A stretch of DNA of 64,000 bases from Bradyrhizobium sp. JYMT SZCCT0428 (GTDB lineage Bacteria; Pseudomonadota; Alphaproteobacteria; Rhizobiales; Xanthobacteraceae), in assembly GCF_018131075.1 (NCBI RefSeq), contig NZ_JAFCLS010000035.1, forward strand, positions 1 to 64,000, in the 5' to 3' direction. Shown piece after piece: positions 50,024 through 59,888 of this stretch. Both the position numbers and the translations under genes were made by a program. The notes under the pieces are model-generated. The model was given only the letters and a program-made list of their open reading frames with translations, was not told where the DNA came from and searched no databases. Position 1 is the first letter of the stretch, and every line of letters starts with the position of its first letter.

Positions 50024-51898
50024 ATGCTTTCAATCACAGATATCTCGATCCGGATTGCCGGACGGCTTTTGATCGAGGACAGCTCGGTACAGATCGTGCC
50101 CGGCGCACGCGTCGGCTTTGTCGGCCGTAACGGCGTCGGGAAATCGACGCTGTTTCACGCGATTCGCGGTGATCTGCCGACCGAATCCGGCAGCATCTCG
50201 ATACCTCCGCGCTGGCGCATCGGCAGCCTTGCGCAGGAAGCCCCCGACGGGCCGGAAAGCCTCATCAACGTCGTGCTGAAGGCCGACCTCGAACGAGACG
50301 CATTGTTACAGGAAGCCGAGACCGCCGACGATCCGCACCGGATCGCCGAGATCCAGACCCGGCTGGTCGATATCGATGCGCATTCGGCGCCCGCCCGCGC
50401 CGCGGCGATCCTCTCGGGCCTCGGCTTCTCGACCGCCGATCAGGCCCGCCCCTGTTCGGAATTCTCCGGCGGCTGGCGCATGCGGGTTGCACTCGCCGCG
50501 ACGCTGTTTGCGGCGCCCGATTTGCTGCTGCTCGACGAGCCCACCAATTACCTCGACCTCGAAGGCACGCTCTGGCTGGAAGACCATCTGGCGAATTATC
50601 CGCGCACCGTGATCGTGATCAGCCATGACCGCGATCTCCTGGACACGTCGGTCGACCAGATCCTGCACCTCGATCGCGGCAAGCTGACGCTCTACAAGGG
50701 CACCTATTCGTCGTTCGAGGAGCAGCGCGCCACGCGCGAGATGCTCGACGCCAAGCACGCCAAGCGGCAGATGGACGAGCGCAAGCGGCTGCAGGCGTTC
50801 GTCGACCGTTTCAAGGCGAAAGCGTCCAAGGCGCGCCAGGCCCAGTCGCGCGTGAAAATGCTGGAGCGGATGAAGCCGGTCACCGCGCTGGTGACGCAGG
50901 ACGTGCGCGAGATTTCATTCCCGACGCCTGAAAAGATGCTGTCGCCGCCGATCATCGCGGTCGATGACGTCTCGGTCGGCTACGATCCCAAAAAGCCGGT
51001 GCTCAACCGCGTAACGCTGCGCATCGATACCGAAGACCGCATCGCGCTCCTGGGATCGAACGGCAACGGCAAATCGACACTTGTAAAACTGCTGGCGAAC
51101 AAGCTGCCGCCGTTCTCGGGGCGGATCACGCGCGCGGAAAAACTGTCGGTCGGATATTTCGCGCAGCATCAGGTCGACGAACTCAACCTCGATGGCTCGC
51201 CCTACGACCATGTCCGCAAGCTGATGCCCGAGACGCCCGAGAGCAAGGTGCGCGCGCGGGTCGGCGCCATCGGATTTTCCGGCAAGGCCGGCGACACCCT
51301 GGTGAAAAGCCTGTCGGGCGGCGAGAAAGCGCGGCTGCTGCTCGGCCTCGCCACGTTCTACGGCCCCAACATGATCATCCTGGACGAGCCGACCAACCAT
51401 CTGGACATCGACAGCCGCGCCGCCCTGGCCGAAGCGATCAATGAATTTCCGGGCGCCGTCATCATGGTCTCGCATGACCGTTATCTGATCGAAGCCTGCG
51501 CCGATCAATTGTGGGTGGTCGCCAACCAGACCGTGACGACCTATGACGGCGATCTCGACGATTATCGGCGTATGGTACTGTCGATCCGCGATGTCAGACC
51601 AACTTCGCGCGACCGTGGCAATGAGCGCGCGAAAGAAAACTCTAAGCCCGAGCGCGGCAAAAGCGAAAAGCGCACGCCGCTGCGGCAGAAAATCGCCGAG
51701 GCCGAAGCCGAGATCGCGCGTATCAACGGCATCATCGCCAAGATCGACACCGCGCTCGCGCTGCCGGATCTGTTCACGCGCGATCCGAAGCAGGCCGCCC
51801 AGCTCAGCAAGGCCCGCGCCGGTGCCGCAAGCGCACTACAGCGTGCTGAAGAAGACTGGCTGGAGGCTAGTTCGCAATATGACGAGGCGACGGGTTGA
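50024..51898 (+). CDS. ABC-F family ATPase (Uup/YheS-like)
   Basis: 624 residues, two ABC cassettes and no membrane part. Cassette 1: Walker A GRNGVGKST (~35-43), signature FSGGWRMRV, Walker B LLLLDEPTNYLD. The linker (KHAKRQMDERKRLQAFVDRF, KAKASKARQAQSRVKMLERM) is the P-site arm. Cassette 2: GSNGNGKST, LSGGEKARL, IILDEPTNHLD. The C-terminal coiled coil is ~540-620 (AEAEAEIARINGIIAKIDTA). ABC-F proteins act on stalled ribosomes. YheS is the closest by architecture. Confidence 0.9.
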   Translation: MLSITDISIRIAGRLLIEDSSVQIVPGARVGFVGRNGVGKSTLFHAIRGDLPTESGSISIPPRWRIGSLAQEAPDGPESLINVVLKADLERDALLQEAETADDPHRIAEIQTRLVDIDAHSAPARAAAILSGLGFSTADQARPCSEFSGGWRMRVALAATLFAAPDLLLLDEPTNYLDLEGTLWLEDHLANYPRTVIVISHDRDLLDTSVDQILHLDRGKLTLYKGTYSSFEEQRATREMLDAKHAKRQMDERKRLQAFVDRFKAKASKARQAQSRVKMLERMKPVTALVTQDVREISFPTPEKMLSPPIIAVDDVSVGYDPKKPVLNRVTLRIDTEDRIALLGSNGNGKSTLVKLLANKLPPFSGRITRAEKLSVGYFAQHQVDELNLDGSPYDHVRKLMPETPESKVRARVGAIGFSGKAGDTLVKSLSGGEKARLLLGLATFYGPNMIILDEPTNHLDIDSRAALAEAINEFPGAVIMVSHDRYLIEACADQLWVVANQTVTTYDGDLDDYRRMVLSIRDVRPTSRDRGNERAKENSKPERGKSEKRTPLRQKIAEAEAEIARINGIIAKIDTALALPDLFTRDPKQAAQLSKARAGAASALQRAEEDWLEASSQYDEATG

Positions 51899-51925
51899 AA
51901 TGAATTTGCGATCGATGGCTTCATC

Positions 51926-52010
51926 CTTCGAGACGCGGCTTACGCCGCTCCTCAGGAAGAGGTCTTAGATCCTCATGGTGAGGAGCGCGGCAAAGCCGCG
52001 CGTCTCGAAC
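51926..52010. repeat. Rhizobial REP-like inverted repeat
   Basis: Left arm CTTCGAGACGCGGCTTACGC then CGCTCCTCAGG; right arm from 51971, CCTCATGGTGAGGAGCGCGG, CAAAGCCGCGCGTCTCGAA, an imperfect reverse complement. It sits between convergent genes and probably ends transcription of both. Confidence 0.8.
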
Positions 52011-52059
52011 CACGAGGCCCCGCACGCGCAGGCATCACTCTGACAAAATGAAAAGTGGC

Positions 52060-52590
52060 TTACGTCGCCGCCGGCTTTCGCTTCGGCTTGGCGCCCCGCG
52101 GCTGTTGCACCGGCTCGGGCCCGCGTTCGATCGACGACAGACGTCCGGCGGTGAAGGTGTAGATGCCGGCGCGCTGGCCGCGCGAATAGGTGACGATCGC
52201 AACGCGATCGCCGCGGGGATTATTCGAGAAATTGACGCTGTCGGGCGCGCCGATGCCGCGCACCACGTCGCATTCGGTATGGCCAAGCGCGACGGTACCG
52301 GTCGTCGAGGGCGGCGTACCGGCCTGCGCATTGGCGTCGGCGGCGCCGGGCGGCGGCGCCATTCCCGGACAGGCGCCGTCGGCGGAGACGAGATCTTCCG
52401 CCGTGACCGGCTTGTCCGGGGTCAGCGGCGGCGTCTCGATCGAAATGTTTTTGACGAAGACCCGGCCGGGACGCGAGAACCAGTCGGCATCCTTCGAAAG
52501 CAGGTCGGGCGCGCCGCTGCAGCCCGCGATCACGGGACCGAGCAGAACCAGCGCCAGCAATGGCTTTCGATTGAACGTTTCGTCTCGCAC
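52060..52590 (-). CDS. Outer-membrane-type lipoprotein
   Basis: 176 residues from GTG 52590 (VRDETFNRKPLLALVLLGPV IAGC): the lipobox VIAGC is followed by SGAPDLL, so position +2 is Ser, favouring outer-membrane sorting. The mature part has a disordered Pro/Ala region and a folded core GHTECDVVRGIGAPDSVNFS with a Cys pair. The longer frame to 52692 is unlikely. Lies downstream of holC, in the same direction. Confidence 0.75.
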   Translation of the reverse strand: MRDETFNRKPLLALVLLGPVIAGCSGAPDLLSKDADWFSRPGRVFVKNISIETPPLTPDKPVTAEDLVSADGACPGMAPPPGAADANAQAGTPPSTTGTVALGHTECDVVRGIGAPDSVNFSNNPRGDRVAIVTYSRGQRAGIYTFTAGRLSSIERGPEPVQQPRGAKPKRKPAAT

Positions 52591-52716
52591 GCTAGACCCA
52601 GGCTCCCCCGCCCTTGATATGTAACTACTTGTCCCAACATCACTTTGCGGCACGACCATGGCTGCCCACAAGCCTGCCGGAAGAAACTTCAAATTATCTT
52701 TAATTGTCTTATATCG

Positions 52717-53169
52717 CTATTGCCGGCGCTGCCAGCGGCCCCGCTCGTCGGCCTGCCAATAGGTCACCTCGAAGCCGCGGGCCTTGCAATCGGTCCAGAC
52801 GCCACGCGCCGCGGTCAGCGCGTCGGAATCGTCGCCGTTGAAAACCAGCACCAGGCGCTCGTAGCTGCCCGAATCCGCAGGGAGCGCGGCATTGTCGATC
52901 AGGAACCTGACATTGGCGCGATTCGGATTGCCCTCCTCGGTCGAAAGGATGATGGGCTGATCCGGCGCGTCCGCGGCGCGCCAGGTGGCATGCGGCAGGA
53001 ACGAATCGTCGCTGTAGGTCCACAAATGCGCATCGAGCGCATCGGTGCGTTCCTGCGATGTCGATTGCACGACCACGCGCCAGCCCCGCTCCAGCGACTT
53101 TTCCAGGAGCGGCGGCAGGACGCTTTCGAGCGACATGTTCTGCAGATGGTAGAACAGGACTTCCGTCAT
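52717..53169 (-). CDS. holC: DNA polymerase III chi subunit
   Basis: 150 residues, normal for HolC. It contacts SSB and links the clamp loader to the single-stranded region of the fork. Motifs: MTEVLFYHLQNMSLESVLPP, LEKSLERGWRVVVQ, LWTYSDDSFLPHATW, QPIILSTEEGNPNRANVRFL. The start lies 33 bases after the pepA stop, so the two form one unit. Confidence 0.92.
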   Translation of the reverse strand: MTEVLFYHLQNMSLESVLPPLLEKSLERGWRVVVQSTSQERTDALDAHLWTYSDDSFLPHATWRAADAPDQPIILSTEEGNPNRANVRFLIDNAALPADSGSYERLVLVFNGDDSDALTAARGVWTDCKARGFEVTYWQADERGRWQRRQ

Positions 53170-53202
53170 GCAGGTTTCAGCTCTTCCGCTACTAATGCGC
53201 TG

Positions 53203-54702
53203 CTATTTTTTGGCTTCGTAATATTCCGAGACCAGTCGGTCGAGCAGACGAACGCCGTAGCCGGAACCCCAGCTGTGATTGATCTCGGTTTTCGGCGCGC
53301 CCATCGCGGTTCCCGCGATGTCGAGATGCGCCCACGGCGTATCGTCGACGAAACGCTGCAGGAACTGGGCGGCGGTGATCGAGCCGCCGTACCGTGCACC
53401 GGCATTCTTCATGTCGGCAAATTGCGAATCCATCAGCTTGTCGTATTCCGGACCGAGCGGCAGGCGCCAGACTTTCTCGCCGGTCTCAAGACCGGCCTTG
53501 CTCAGCCGTTCCGACAACTCGTCATCGTTGGAGAACAGGCCGGCATGTTCGGTGCCGAGCGCGACCATGATCGCGCCGGTCAGCGTGGCCAGATCGACCA
53601 TGAATTTCGGCTTGAACTTCTTGTTGACGTGCCAGAGCACGTCGGCCAGCACGAGCCGGCCTTCGGCATCGGTGTTGATGATTTCGATGGTCTGCCCCGA
53701 CATCGAGGTCACGATATCGCCGGGACGCTGGGCGTTGCCGTCAGGCATGTTCTCGACGAGGCCGATGGCGCCGACGACGTTGATCCTGGCCTTGCGCGCC
53801 GCCAGCGCATGCATCAGGCCGACGACACAGGCAGCTCCCCCCATGTCGCCTTTCATGTCTTCCATGCTGGCGGCGCCCTTGATGGAAATGCCGCCGGTGT
53901 CGAAACAGACGCCCTTGCCGATGAAGGCAACCGGCTGCTCGCCCTTCTTGCCGCCGTTCCAGCGCATGATCACGGTGCGGCTGGGCTGGGTCGAGCCCTG
54001 GCCGACGCCGAGCAGCGCCCCCATGCCGAGCTTGGTCATCGCCTTGACGTCGAGCACCTCGACATTGACGCCGACCTTCTTGAGCTGACTGGCGCGGCGC
54101 GCGAACTCGATCGGGAAAAGCACGTTCGGCGGCTCGTTGACGAGCTCGCGCGCGATGATCACGCCGTCGACGACGTGGGATTCCGGCGCGAAGGCTTTGC
54201 GAGCGGCGGCAACGTCAGCCACCGCAATCGAAACATCTGATCGCAAGGCGCCGTTGCCGTCCTTTTTCTTGGTCTTGTAGCGGTCGAATTTATAGGCGCG
54301 CAGCCGGACACCCGCCGCGACGGCCGCAGCCTGATCAGGCTGCATCGCGCCATCGGGCAGTTCGGCGATGATGGTGACGGCGTCGCTGGCGGCATTGAGC
54401 TTGCCGGAGGTGACGCCGCCGAATTTGAGAAAATCCTTCTCCTTCAGGGCCGACGGTTTGCCGAGACCGATGACGATCAGCCGCGGCGCCTTGATTCCCT
54501 CCGGCGCCAGAATGTCCAGCGAGGCGCCGCTTTTGCCCTTGAACTGGTTGGCCGCCGCCGCCCGCTTGACGGTGTCGGCCGCTGACCCCAGCGCCTTGCG
54601 GGTCGCCGCGCCGAACTTCAGCGCATCGTCGCAAAACACCACCAGAATGCCGCGGGACGCCGCGGAAAACGGGACAAAGCCGACCTTGACGGCGTCGGAC
54701 AT
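53203..54702 (-). CDS. pepA: Leucyl aminopeptidase (PepA, M17)
   Basis: 499 residues from ATG 54702 (GGAGGAATT upstream); the TTG at 54708 is in frame but not preferred. A hexameric two-metal aminopeptidase. Metal ligands are in GKGVCFDTGGISIKGAASME then DMKGDMGGAA, and NTDAEGRLVLADVL; the catalytic Lys and Arg are in those segments. Some PepA homologues also bind DNA; that is not shown here. Leads a holC-containing unit. Confidence 0.95.
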   Translation of the reverse strand: MSDAVKVGFVPFSAASRGILVVFCDDALKFGAATRKALGSAADTVKRAAAANQFKGKSGASLDILAPEGIKAPRLIVIGLGKPSALKEKDFLKFGGVTSGKLNAASDAVTIIAELPDGAMQPDQAAAVAAGVRLRAYKFDRYKTKKKDGNGALRSDVSIAVADVAAARKAFAPESHVVDGVIIARELVNEPPNVLFPIEFARRASQLKKVGVNVEVLDVKAMTKLGMGALLGVGQGSTQPSRTVIMRWNGGKKGEQPVAFIGKGVCFDTGGISIKGAASMEDMKGDMGGAACVVGLMHALAARKARINVVGAIGLVENMPDGNAQRPGDIVTSMSGQTIEIINTDAEGRLVLADVLWHVNKKFKPKFMVDLATLTGAIMVALGTEHAGLFSNDDELSERLSKAGLETGEKVWRLPLGPEYDKLMDSQFADMKNAGARYGGSITAAQFLQRFVDDTPWAHLDIAGTAMGAPKTEINHSWGSGYGVRLLDRLVSEYYEAKK

Positions 54703-55064
54703 AGGCAATTCCTCCAGAATTCAGGGGCTGATTTCGGGACCGGAAGCGGTCCCAAGGATACGCGGAGCGGTATTCAAAATGGTCTCTTGGTGGCGATCCC
54801 GATCGGCCGGGACCTTGGTTTGCCGCACTATGGCCTGTCAGCCGCGGCGCTGCCAAGCGCCTGCGTGGCCCCAAGGCCACAGGGGCCGAATAATTAACCA
54901 TATCCTAAGGGTGCCACGGCCCGGCCATTTTGTTGACGGATCAAAGGGATGGTAGTGAGAGTGGAGACGGCTGAAAGGCTGGCGGCGCGACCTTGGGGAT
55001 TCCGGTTTCGGGATTGGTCGCAGGCCGCTCTTTTGGCACGCTAGGTGGGATCGTGCGGTAAACG
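54703..55064. promoter_or_regulatory. Divergent region between pepA and lptF
   Basis: 362 bases with divergent transcription. GGGACC-ggaagc-GGTCCC (54736-54753) is a 6-base stem hairpin in the pepA leader. Short promoter-like AT stretches occur near 54888-54910 (AATAATTAACCATATCC) toward lptF. No gene recognised. Confidence 0.5.
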
Positions 55065-56231
55065 ATGGGGTCGATCGACAAGTATATCTTCCGCACGACG
55101 CTTGCGTCGTTTGCGCTGGTCCTGGTCAGCCTGACGGGCGTGATCTGGATTACGCAAGCGTTGCGCGGCATCGACCTGATGACGAGCCAGGGTCAGACCA
55201 TCATCACCTTCCTCGGCATCACCAGCCTGGTGATTCCCGCGCTGGTTCTGATCATCGCGCCGATCGCGCTGATGATCGCGGTCTCGCACACGCTGAACAA
55301 GCTCGCCACCGACTCCGAGATCATCGTGATGAACGCCGCCGGCTTCTCGCCGTTCCGGCTGTTCCGTCCCTTCTTCTACGCCACCTGCGTGGTGGCGCTG
55401 ATGGTCGCCTTCATCGGTGCCTACCTGGCTCCCGACGGCATGCGCCGGATCAAGCAATGGGACGCCGAGATCACCGCCGACGTGCTGACCAACATCCTGC
55501 AGCCCGGTCGCTTCGCCCAGCTCGACCAGAACCTGACGATTCGCATCCGCGAACGCCTCCCGGGCGGCGTGCTCGCCGGCATCTTCGTCGACGATCGCCG
55601 CGATCCGAAAGAACGCGTCACCATCATCGCCGATCATGGCACGGTGCTGAAGAACGAGAATGGCTCGTATCTGGTGCTGGAAGACGGCAACCTCGAGCGA
55701 TTCGAGGCGGGCAAGCGCGACCCCGCGCTGGTGGCGTTCGGGCGCTACGCATTCGACATGTCGAAATTCTCCAACCAGCGCGACGCGATACTGGGGATTC
55801 GCGAACGCTACCTCTGGGAGCTGGTTTCACCCGATGAAGACGACCCGGTGTTCAAGAAACTGGGCGGACAGTTTCGCGCCGAATTGCATGACCGCTTCAT
55901 GGCGCCGTTGTATCCGTTCGCGTTCGCGGTCCTGACGTTCGCGTTTCTGGGCACGCCGCGCACCACGCGGCAGAGCCGCAATTTTTCGATCGGCGGTTCG
56001 ATTGTCGCGGTGTTCGGCCTGCGCATGGCCGGATTCGCCTGCTCCGTCATGGCGGTGAAAAATCCCGCCGCCGCGCTGGTCCAGTACGCGATGCTGTTCG
56101 CATCGATTGGCGTCGGCTTGTGGATGATTGTCGGCGGCGTGGTGGTGGAGCCGCCGGCCGCCCTGATCGAGGCGATCAACAAATCGAATGCGCGCCTCGC
56201 GCGGCTCTTCGGTCGGCCGGCTACAGCATGA
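55065..56231 (+). CDS. lptF: LPS export permease LptF
   Basis: 388 residues, six helices arranged three plus three around a large periplasmic beta-jellyroll (~115-270). N-terminal MGSIDKYIFRTTLASFALVL carries the first helix; the contact helix reads ELATDSEIIVMNAAGFSPFR-like NKLATDSEIIVMNAAGFSPF. With LptG and the ATPase LptB (not in the window) it extracts LPS from the inner membrane. Overlaps lptG by ATGA. Confidence 0.93.
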   Translation: MGSIDKYIFRTTLASFALVLVSLTGVIWITQALRGIDLMTSQGQTIITFLGITSLVIPALVLIIAPIALMIAVSHTLNKLATDSEIIVMNAAGFSPFRLFRPFFYATCVVALMVAFIGAYLAPDGMRRIKQWDAEITADVLTNILQPGRFAQLDQNLTIRIRERLPGGVLAGIFVDDRRDPKERVTIIADHGTVLKNENGSYLVLEDGNLERFEAGKRDPALVAFGRYAFDMSKFSNQRDAILGIRERYLWELVSPDEDDPVFKKLGGQFRAELHDRFMAPLYPFAFAVLTFAFLGTPRTTRQSRNFSIGGSIVAVFGLRMAGFACSVMAVKNPAAALVQYAMLFASIGVGLWMIVGGVVVEPPAALIEAINKSNARLARLFGRPATA

Positions 56232-57325
56232 GCATGTTGACCAACACGCTCGGACGATACTTCGCAGGCCGCTTCCTGGTCGCGGCGGTGGGCGTGTTTG
56301 CGAGCATTTTCGTGCTGCTGGTGCTGGTCGACTACATCGAAATGGTGCGCAAGACCTCGGGGCTGGCGTCGGCGTCGGCGATTACGGTCGCGCAGACGTC
56401 GCTGTACCGCGTGCCGCAACTGCTCGAAAAACTGATGCCGTTCTGCGTTCTGATCGGCGCGATGACCTGCTACCTCGCGCTGTCGCGCCGGCTCGAACTC
56501 GTGGTGGCGCGCGCCGCCGGCGTCTCCGCCTGGCAGTTCATCTCGCCGGCGCTGGCCAGCGCGATCATCCTCGGCACCATCGCCACGGTCGCCTACAACC
56601 CGATGTCGGCCAACCTGCGCGAACTTTCCAAGCGGATGGAAGCGGAGCTGTTCGGCTCGGCGCCCGGCGGCGGCATTCAGGACGCTGCCGGATTCTGGCT
56701 GAACCAGATCAACAGCGAGGGTCAGACCATCATCAACGCCGCCCGCAGCGAGCGGCAGGGCGTGCGGCTGACCGGTCTCACGGTGTTCCGGTTTGATACA
56801 AACCTGCAGTTCAAGGAACGAATCGAGGCCCGCGAGGCGTCGCTGGAAGAAGGCCGCTGGGTGTTCAAATCGGTGCGCCGATACTCCCTCGACAAGCCGC
56901 CGATCGACCAGGAAAACCTGTACATCACGACCACCCTGACGCCGGCCCAGATTCGCAACAGTTTCTCGACCCCGGAAACTGTGTCTTTTTGGCAACTCCC
57001 CGGCTATATCCGATCTTCGGAGAGCTCGGGATTTGCGACCGCCGGCTACCGTTTGCAGTATCACAAGCTCATTGCACAGCCGTTTTTGCTGGCTGCGATG
57101 GTGATGTTGGCGGCGTCGGTCAGCCTTCGCTTCTTCCGGATGGGCGGCGTGCAAAAGATGGTTTTGAGTGGCGTGGGTGCGGGCTTTCTGCTCTACGTTC
57201 TGTCGAAAGTAACTGAGGATTTGAGCAAGGCTGAGTTGATGCATCCCATCGCTGCGGCGTGGTTGCCCGTATGCGTGGGCGGCCTCACCGGTTTTTTGGC
57301 CTTGCTGTACCAGGAGGACGGGTAG
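56228..57325 (+). CDS. lptG: LPS export permease LptG
   Basis: 365 residues from ATG 56228 (coupled to lptF). Same architecture as LptF: MSMLTNTLGRYFAGRFLVAA, the coupling helix ALSRRLELVVARAAGVSAWQ, then a jellyroll domain and C-terminal helices (ASVSLRFFRMGGVQKMVLSG). Its stop overlaps the GTG of lptD. Confidence 0.93.
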   Translation: MSMLTNTLGRYFAGRFLVAAVGVFASIFVLLVLVDYIEMVRKTSGLASASAITVAQTSLYRVPQLLEKLMPFCVLIGAMTCYLALSRRLELVVARAAGVSAWQFISPALASAIILGTIATVAYNPMSANLRELSKRMEAELFGSAPGGGIQDAAGFWLNQINSEGQTIINAARSERQGVRLTGLTVFRFDTNLQFKERIEAREASLEEGRWVFKSVRRYSLDKPPIDQENLYITTTLTPAQIRNSFSTPETVSFWQLPGYIRSSESSGFATAGYRLQYHKLIAQPFLLAAMVMLAASVSLRFFRMGGVQKMVLSGVGAGFLLYVLSKVTEDLSKAELMHPIAAAWLPVCVGGLTGFLALLYQEDG

Positions 57326-59823
57326 TGGCCGTTGTCGCCGCCCGCCAGTTGAGGTCGCCTGTGTTCAGGCGGCGCAGCCCGCTGCGCCGCTATCGGAGCC
57401 GCTTGGCCGCCGTTAGCGTTCCGATGATCGCCCTGCTCGCCGGCTTTGCCCTCGCAGGCGTGATCGGGCTTGCCTGGACGGCACCCGCTTCGGCGCAAGG
57501 CTTCACCTACAATCCCCGGCCGCCCAAAGCGCCGCCCCGGCCCGCCAACAACAACGGGCAAATGCTCGTGCAGGCCGTCGAGGTCGACTACGACTACAAC
57601 AACCAGCGTGTGTCCGCGGTCGGCAATGTGCAGATGTTCTACAACGGCACCAGCGTCGAGGCCGACAAGGTTATCTACGACCAGAAGACCAAGCGCCTGC
57701 ACGCCGAGGGCAACATCCGCCTGACGGACGCCGAAGGCAAAGTCACCTACGCCAACATCATGGATCTGAGCGACGACTACCGTGACGGTTTCGTCGATTC
57801 GCTACGCGTCGACACCGAGGATGCGACGCGGATGGCGGCAACCCGTGCCGACCGGAGCAGCGGCAATTACACCGTGTTCGAAAACGGCGTGTATACCGCC
57901 TGCGCGCCCTGCAAGGACGATCCGAAGAAGCCGCCTTTGTGGCAGGTCAAGGGTGCGCGCATCATCCACGACCAGACCGAGAAGATGCTGTATTTCGAGA
58001 ACGCCCAGCTCGAATTCTTCGGTGTGCCGATGGCATATCTGCCGTATTTTTCGACGCCCGATCCCACCGTAAAGCGCAAGACCGGCTTCCTGATGCCGTT
58101 CCTCAGCTCTTACACGCCCTACGGCTACGGCGTGGAAACGCCATTCTATTGGGCAATTGCGCCGGACTACGACGCGACCTTCAATCCGCGTATCACGACC
58201 CGGCAAGGCGTGCTGTTTCAGGGCGAATTCCGCCAGCGCCTGATCAACGGCTCGTACGCGATCCGCGCCTATGGCATCAACCAGCTCGACCGCAGCGCTT
58301 TTGCCGGCCAGCCCGGCGACCGCGACTTGCGCGGCGGCGTCGAAACCAAGGGCCAGTTCGCGCTCAACGACAAATGGACCTGGGGTTGGGACGGCGTGCT
58401 GCTGTCCGACTACTTCTTCATGTCCGACTACCGGTTGGCCCAGTACAGGGATACGCTGGGATCGTTCCTGAGCCTGCCGACCGAAGCGATCTCGCAGCTC
58501 TATCTGACCGGCGTCGGCAATCGCAGCTTCTTCGACGCGCGCACGATCTACTATCTCAGCTTCTCCGGCAGCCAGGAGAAGGTTCCGGTCATCCATCCGG
58601 TGATCGACTATTCCAACGTGCTCAACAGTCCGATCTTCGGCGGTGAGGTCAGCTACAAGACCAACTTCACCAGCCTGTCGCGCTCGACCGCGGCGTTCGA
58701 CCCGATCACGACGCTTGCAAACACCAACGCGCTCTGCACCACCGCGTCCGCCGATCCGCTCGCGCGGGTACCCTCGCAGTGTCTGCTGCGCGGCATCCCC
58801 GGCACCTACACGAGGTTCACCGCGGAAGCGCAGTGGCGGCGGTCGTACACCGACCCCTACGGCCAGATCTGGACGCCGTTCGCGATCGCCCGCGTCGACG
58901 CCGTCGATGCCTCGATTTCGAATCAGCCGGGCGTCTCGAATTTCCTGCCCGTCGGCGACACCACCGCGCTGCGCGTGATGCCGACCGTCGGCCTCGAATA
59001 TCGCTATCCCTTCATCAACGTTCAGCCCTGGGGCACCACCACGATCGAACCGATCGCGCAGGTCATCATCCGCCCCAACGAGACCTATGCCGGCAGGCTG
59101 CCCAACGAAGACGCGCAGAGCATGGTGTTCGACGCCAGCAATCTGTTCGCGATCGACAAGTTCTCGGGCTACGACCGCATCGAAGGCGGCGGCCGCGCCA
59201 ATGTCGGCGTGCAGGCGACCACGCAATTCGACCGCGGCGGCAGCGTCAATGTGCTGTTCGGGCAATCCTATCAGCTGTTCGGCATGAACTCGTTCGCGGT
59301 CGCCGACCTGACCAATACCGGTGTCGATTCCGGCCTGCAGAACACGCGCTCCGACTACGTCGCCCGCGTCAATTATTCGCCCAACCGGACCTATACGTTC
59401 AGCGTGCGCTCGCGCATGGACGAAGCAACGCTCAACCTCAATCGTTTCGAGGCCGAGGGCCGCGCGTCATTCGACCGCTGGTCGGTCAGCCTGCTGTACG
59501 GCAATTATGCGGCGCAGCCCGCCCTTGGATACCTGACCCGGCGCGAGGGCCTGCTCGGCAGCGCATCGGTCAAGCTGGCGACGAACTGGGTGGTGTCGGG
59601 TTCCGCGCGGTGGGATCTTGAAGCCAACAAGCTCAATCAGTACATCATCGGCGCAGGCTATGTGGACGACTGCTTCGTGCTTGCTGCCAATTATGTGACG
59701 TCCTACACCTATTCCGCCGGCACCACGCCGCCGGTCCTCAGTCACGGGTTCATGCTTCAGATCGGCCTGCGGACCATTGCGAATTCGTCCACGTCGGCCA
59801 CCGCCGCCGGCGGCCTTCAGTAG
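57325..59823 (+). CDS. lptD: LPS-assembly protein LptD
   Basis: 832 residues from GTG 57325, which has AGGAGG seven bases upstream and overlaps the lptG stop. A signal peptide (to ~QGF) is followed by the periplasmic LptA-like domain (MLVQAVEVDYDYNNQRVSAV, GNIRLTDAEGKVTYANIMDL) and the 26-strand barrel region starting ~200. CAPC in YTACAPCKDD and later Cys (TNALCTT, PSQCLL, VDDCFVL) could supply disulfides. LptD inserts LPS into the outer leaflet. Confidence 0.92.
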   Translation: MAVVAARQLRSPVFRRRSPLRRYRSRLAAVSVPMIALLAGFALAGVIGLAWTAPASAQGFTYNPRPPKAPPRPANNNGQMLVQAVEVDYDYNNQRVSAVGNVQMFYNGTSVEADKVIYDQKTKRLHAEGNIRLTDAEGKVTYANIMDLSDDYRDGFVDSLRVDTEDATRMAATRADRSSGNYTVFENGVYTACAPCKDDPKKPPLWQVKGARIIHDQTEKMLYFENAQLEFFGVPMAYLPYFSTPDPTVKRKTGFLMPFLSSYTPYGYGVETPFYWAIAPDYDATFNPRITTRQGVLFQGEFRQRLINGSYAIRAYGINQLDRSAFAGQPGDRDLRGGVETKGQFALNDKWTWGWDGVLLSDYFFMSDYRLAQYRDTLGSFLSLPTEAISQLYLTGVGNRSFFDARTIYYLSFSGSQEKVPVIHPVIDYSNVLNSPIFGGEVSYKTNFTSLSRSTAAFDPITTLANTNALCTTASADPLARVPSQCLLRGIPGTYTRFTAEAQWRRSYTDPYGQIWTPFAIARVDAVDASISNQPGVSNFLPVGDTTALRVMPTVGLEYRYPFINVQPWGTTTIEPIAQVIIRPNETYAGRLPNEDAQSMVFDASNLFAIDKFSGYDRIEGGGRANVGVQATTQFDRGGSVNVLFGQSYQLFGMNSFAVADLTNTGVDSGLQNTRSDYVARVNYSPNRTYTFSVRSRMDEATLNLNRFEAEGRASFDRWSVSLLYGNYAAQPALGYLTRREGLLGSASVKLATNWVVSGSARWDLEANKLNQYIIGAGYVDDCFVLAANYVTSYTYSAGTTPPVLSHGFMLQIGLRTIANSSTSATAAGGLQ

Positions 59824-59888
59824 CGTGGGCGAAGCCTTGCTAAACAGTTCCCGGCGTATTGCGGATCGAATTGGTTGATGCGCCTGAC

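Noticed and set aside
55808..57244. 478-residue frame on the minus strand
   Set aside because: Antisense to lptF/lptG, with low-complexity composition and no family likeness.
57802..59265. 487-residue frame on the minus strand
   Set aside because: Antisense shadow of lptD.
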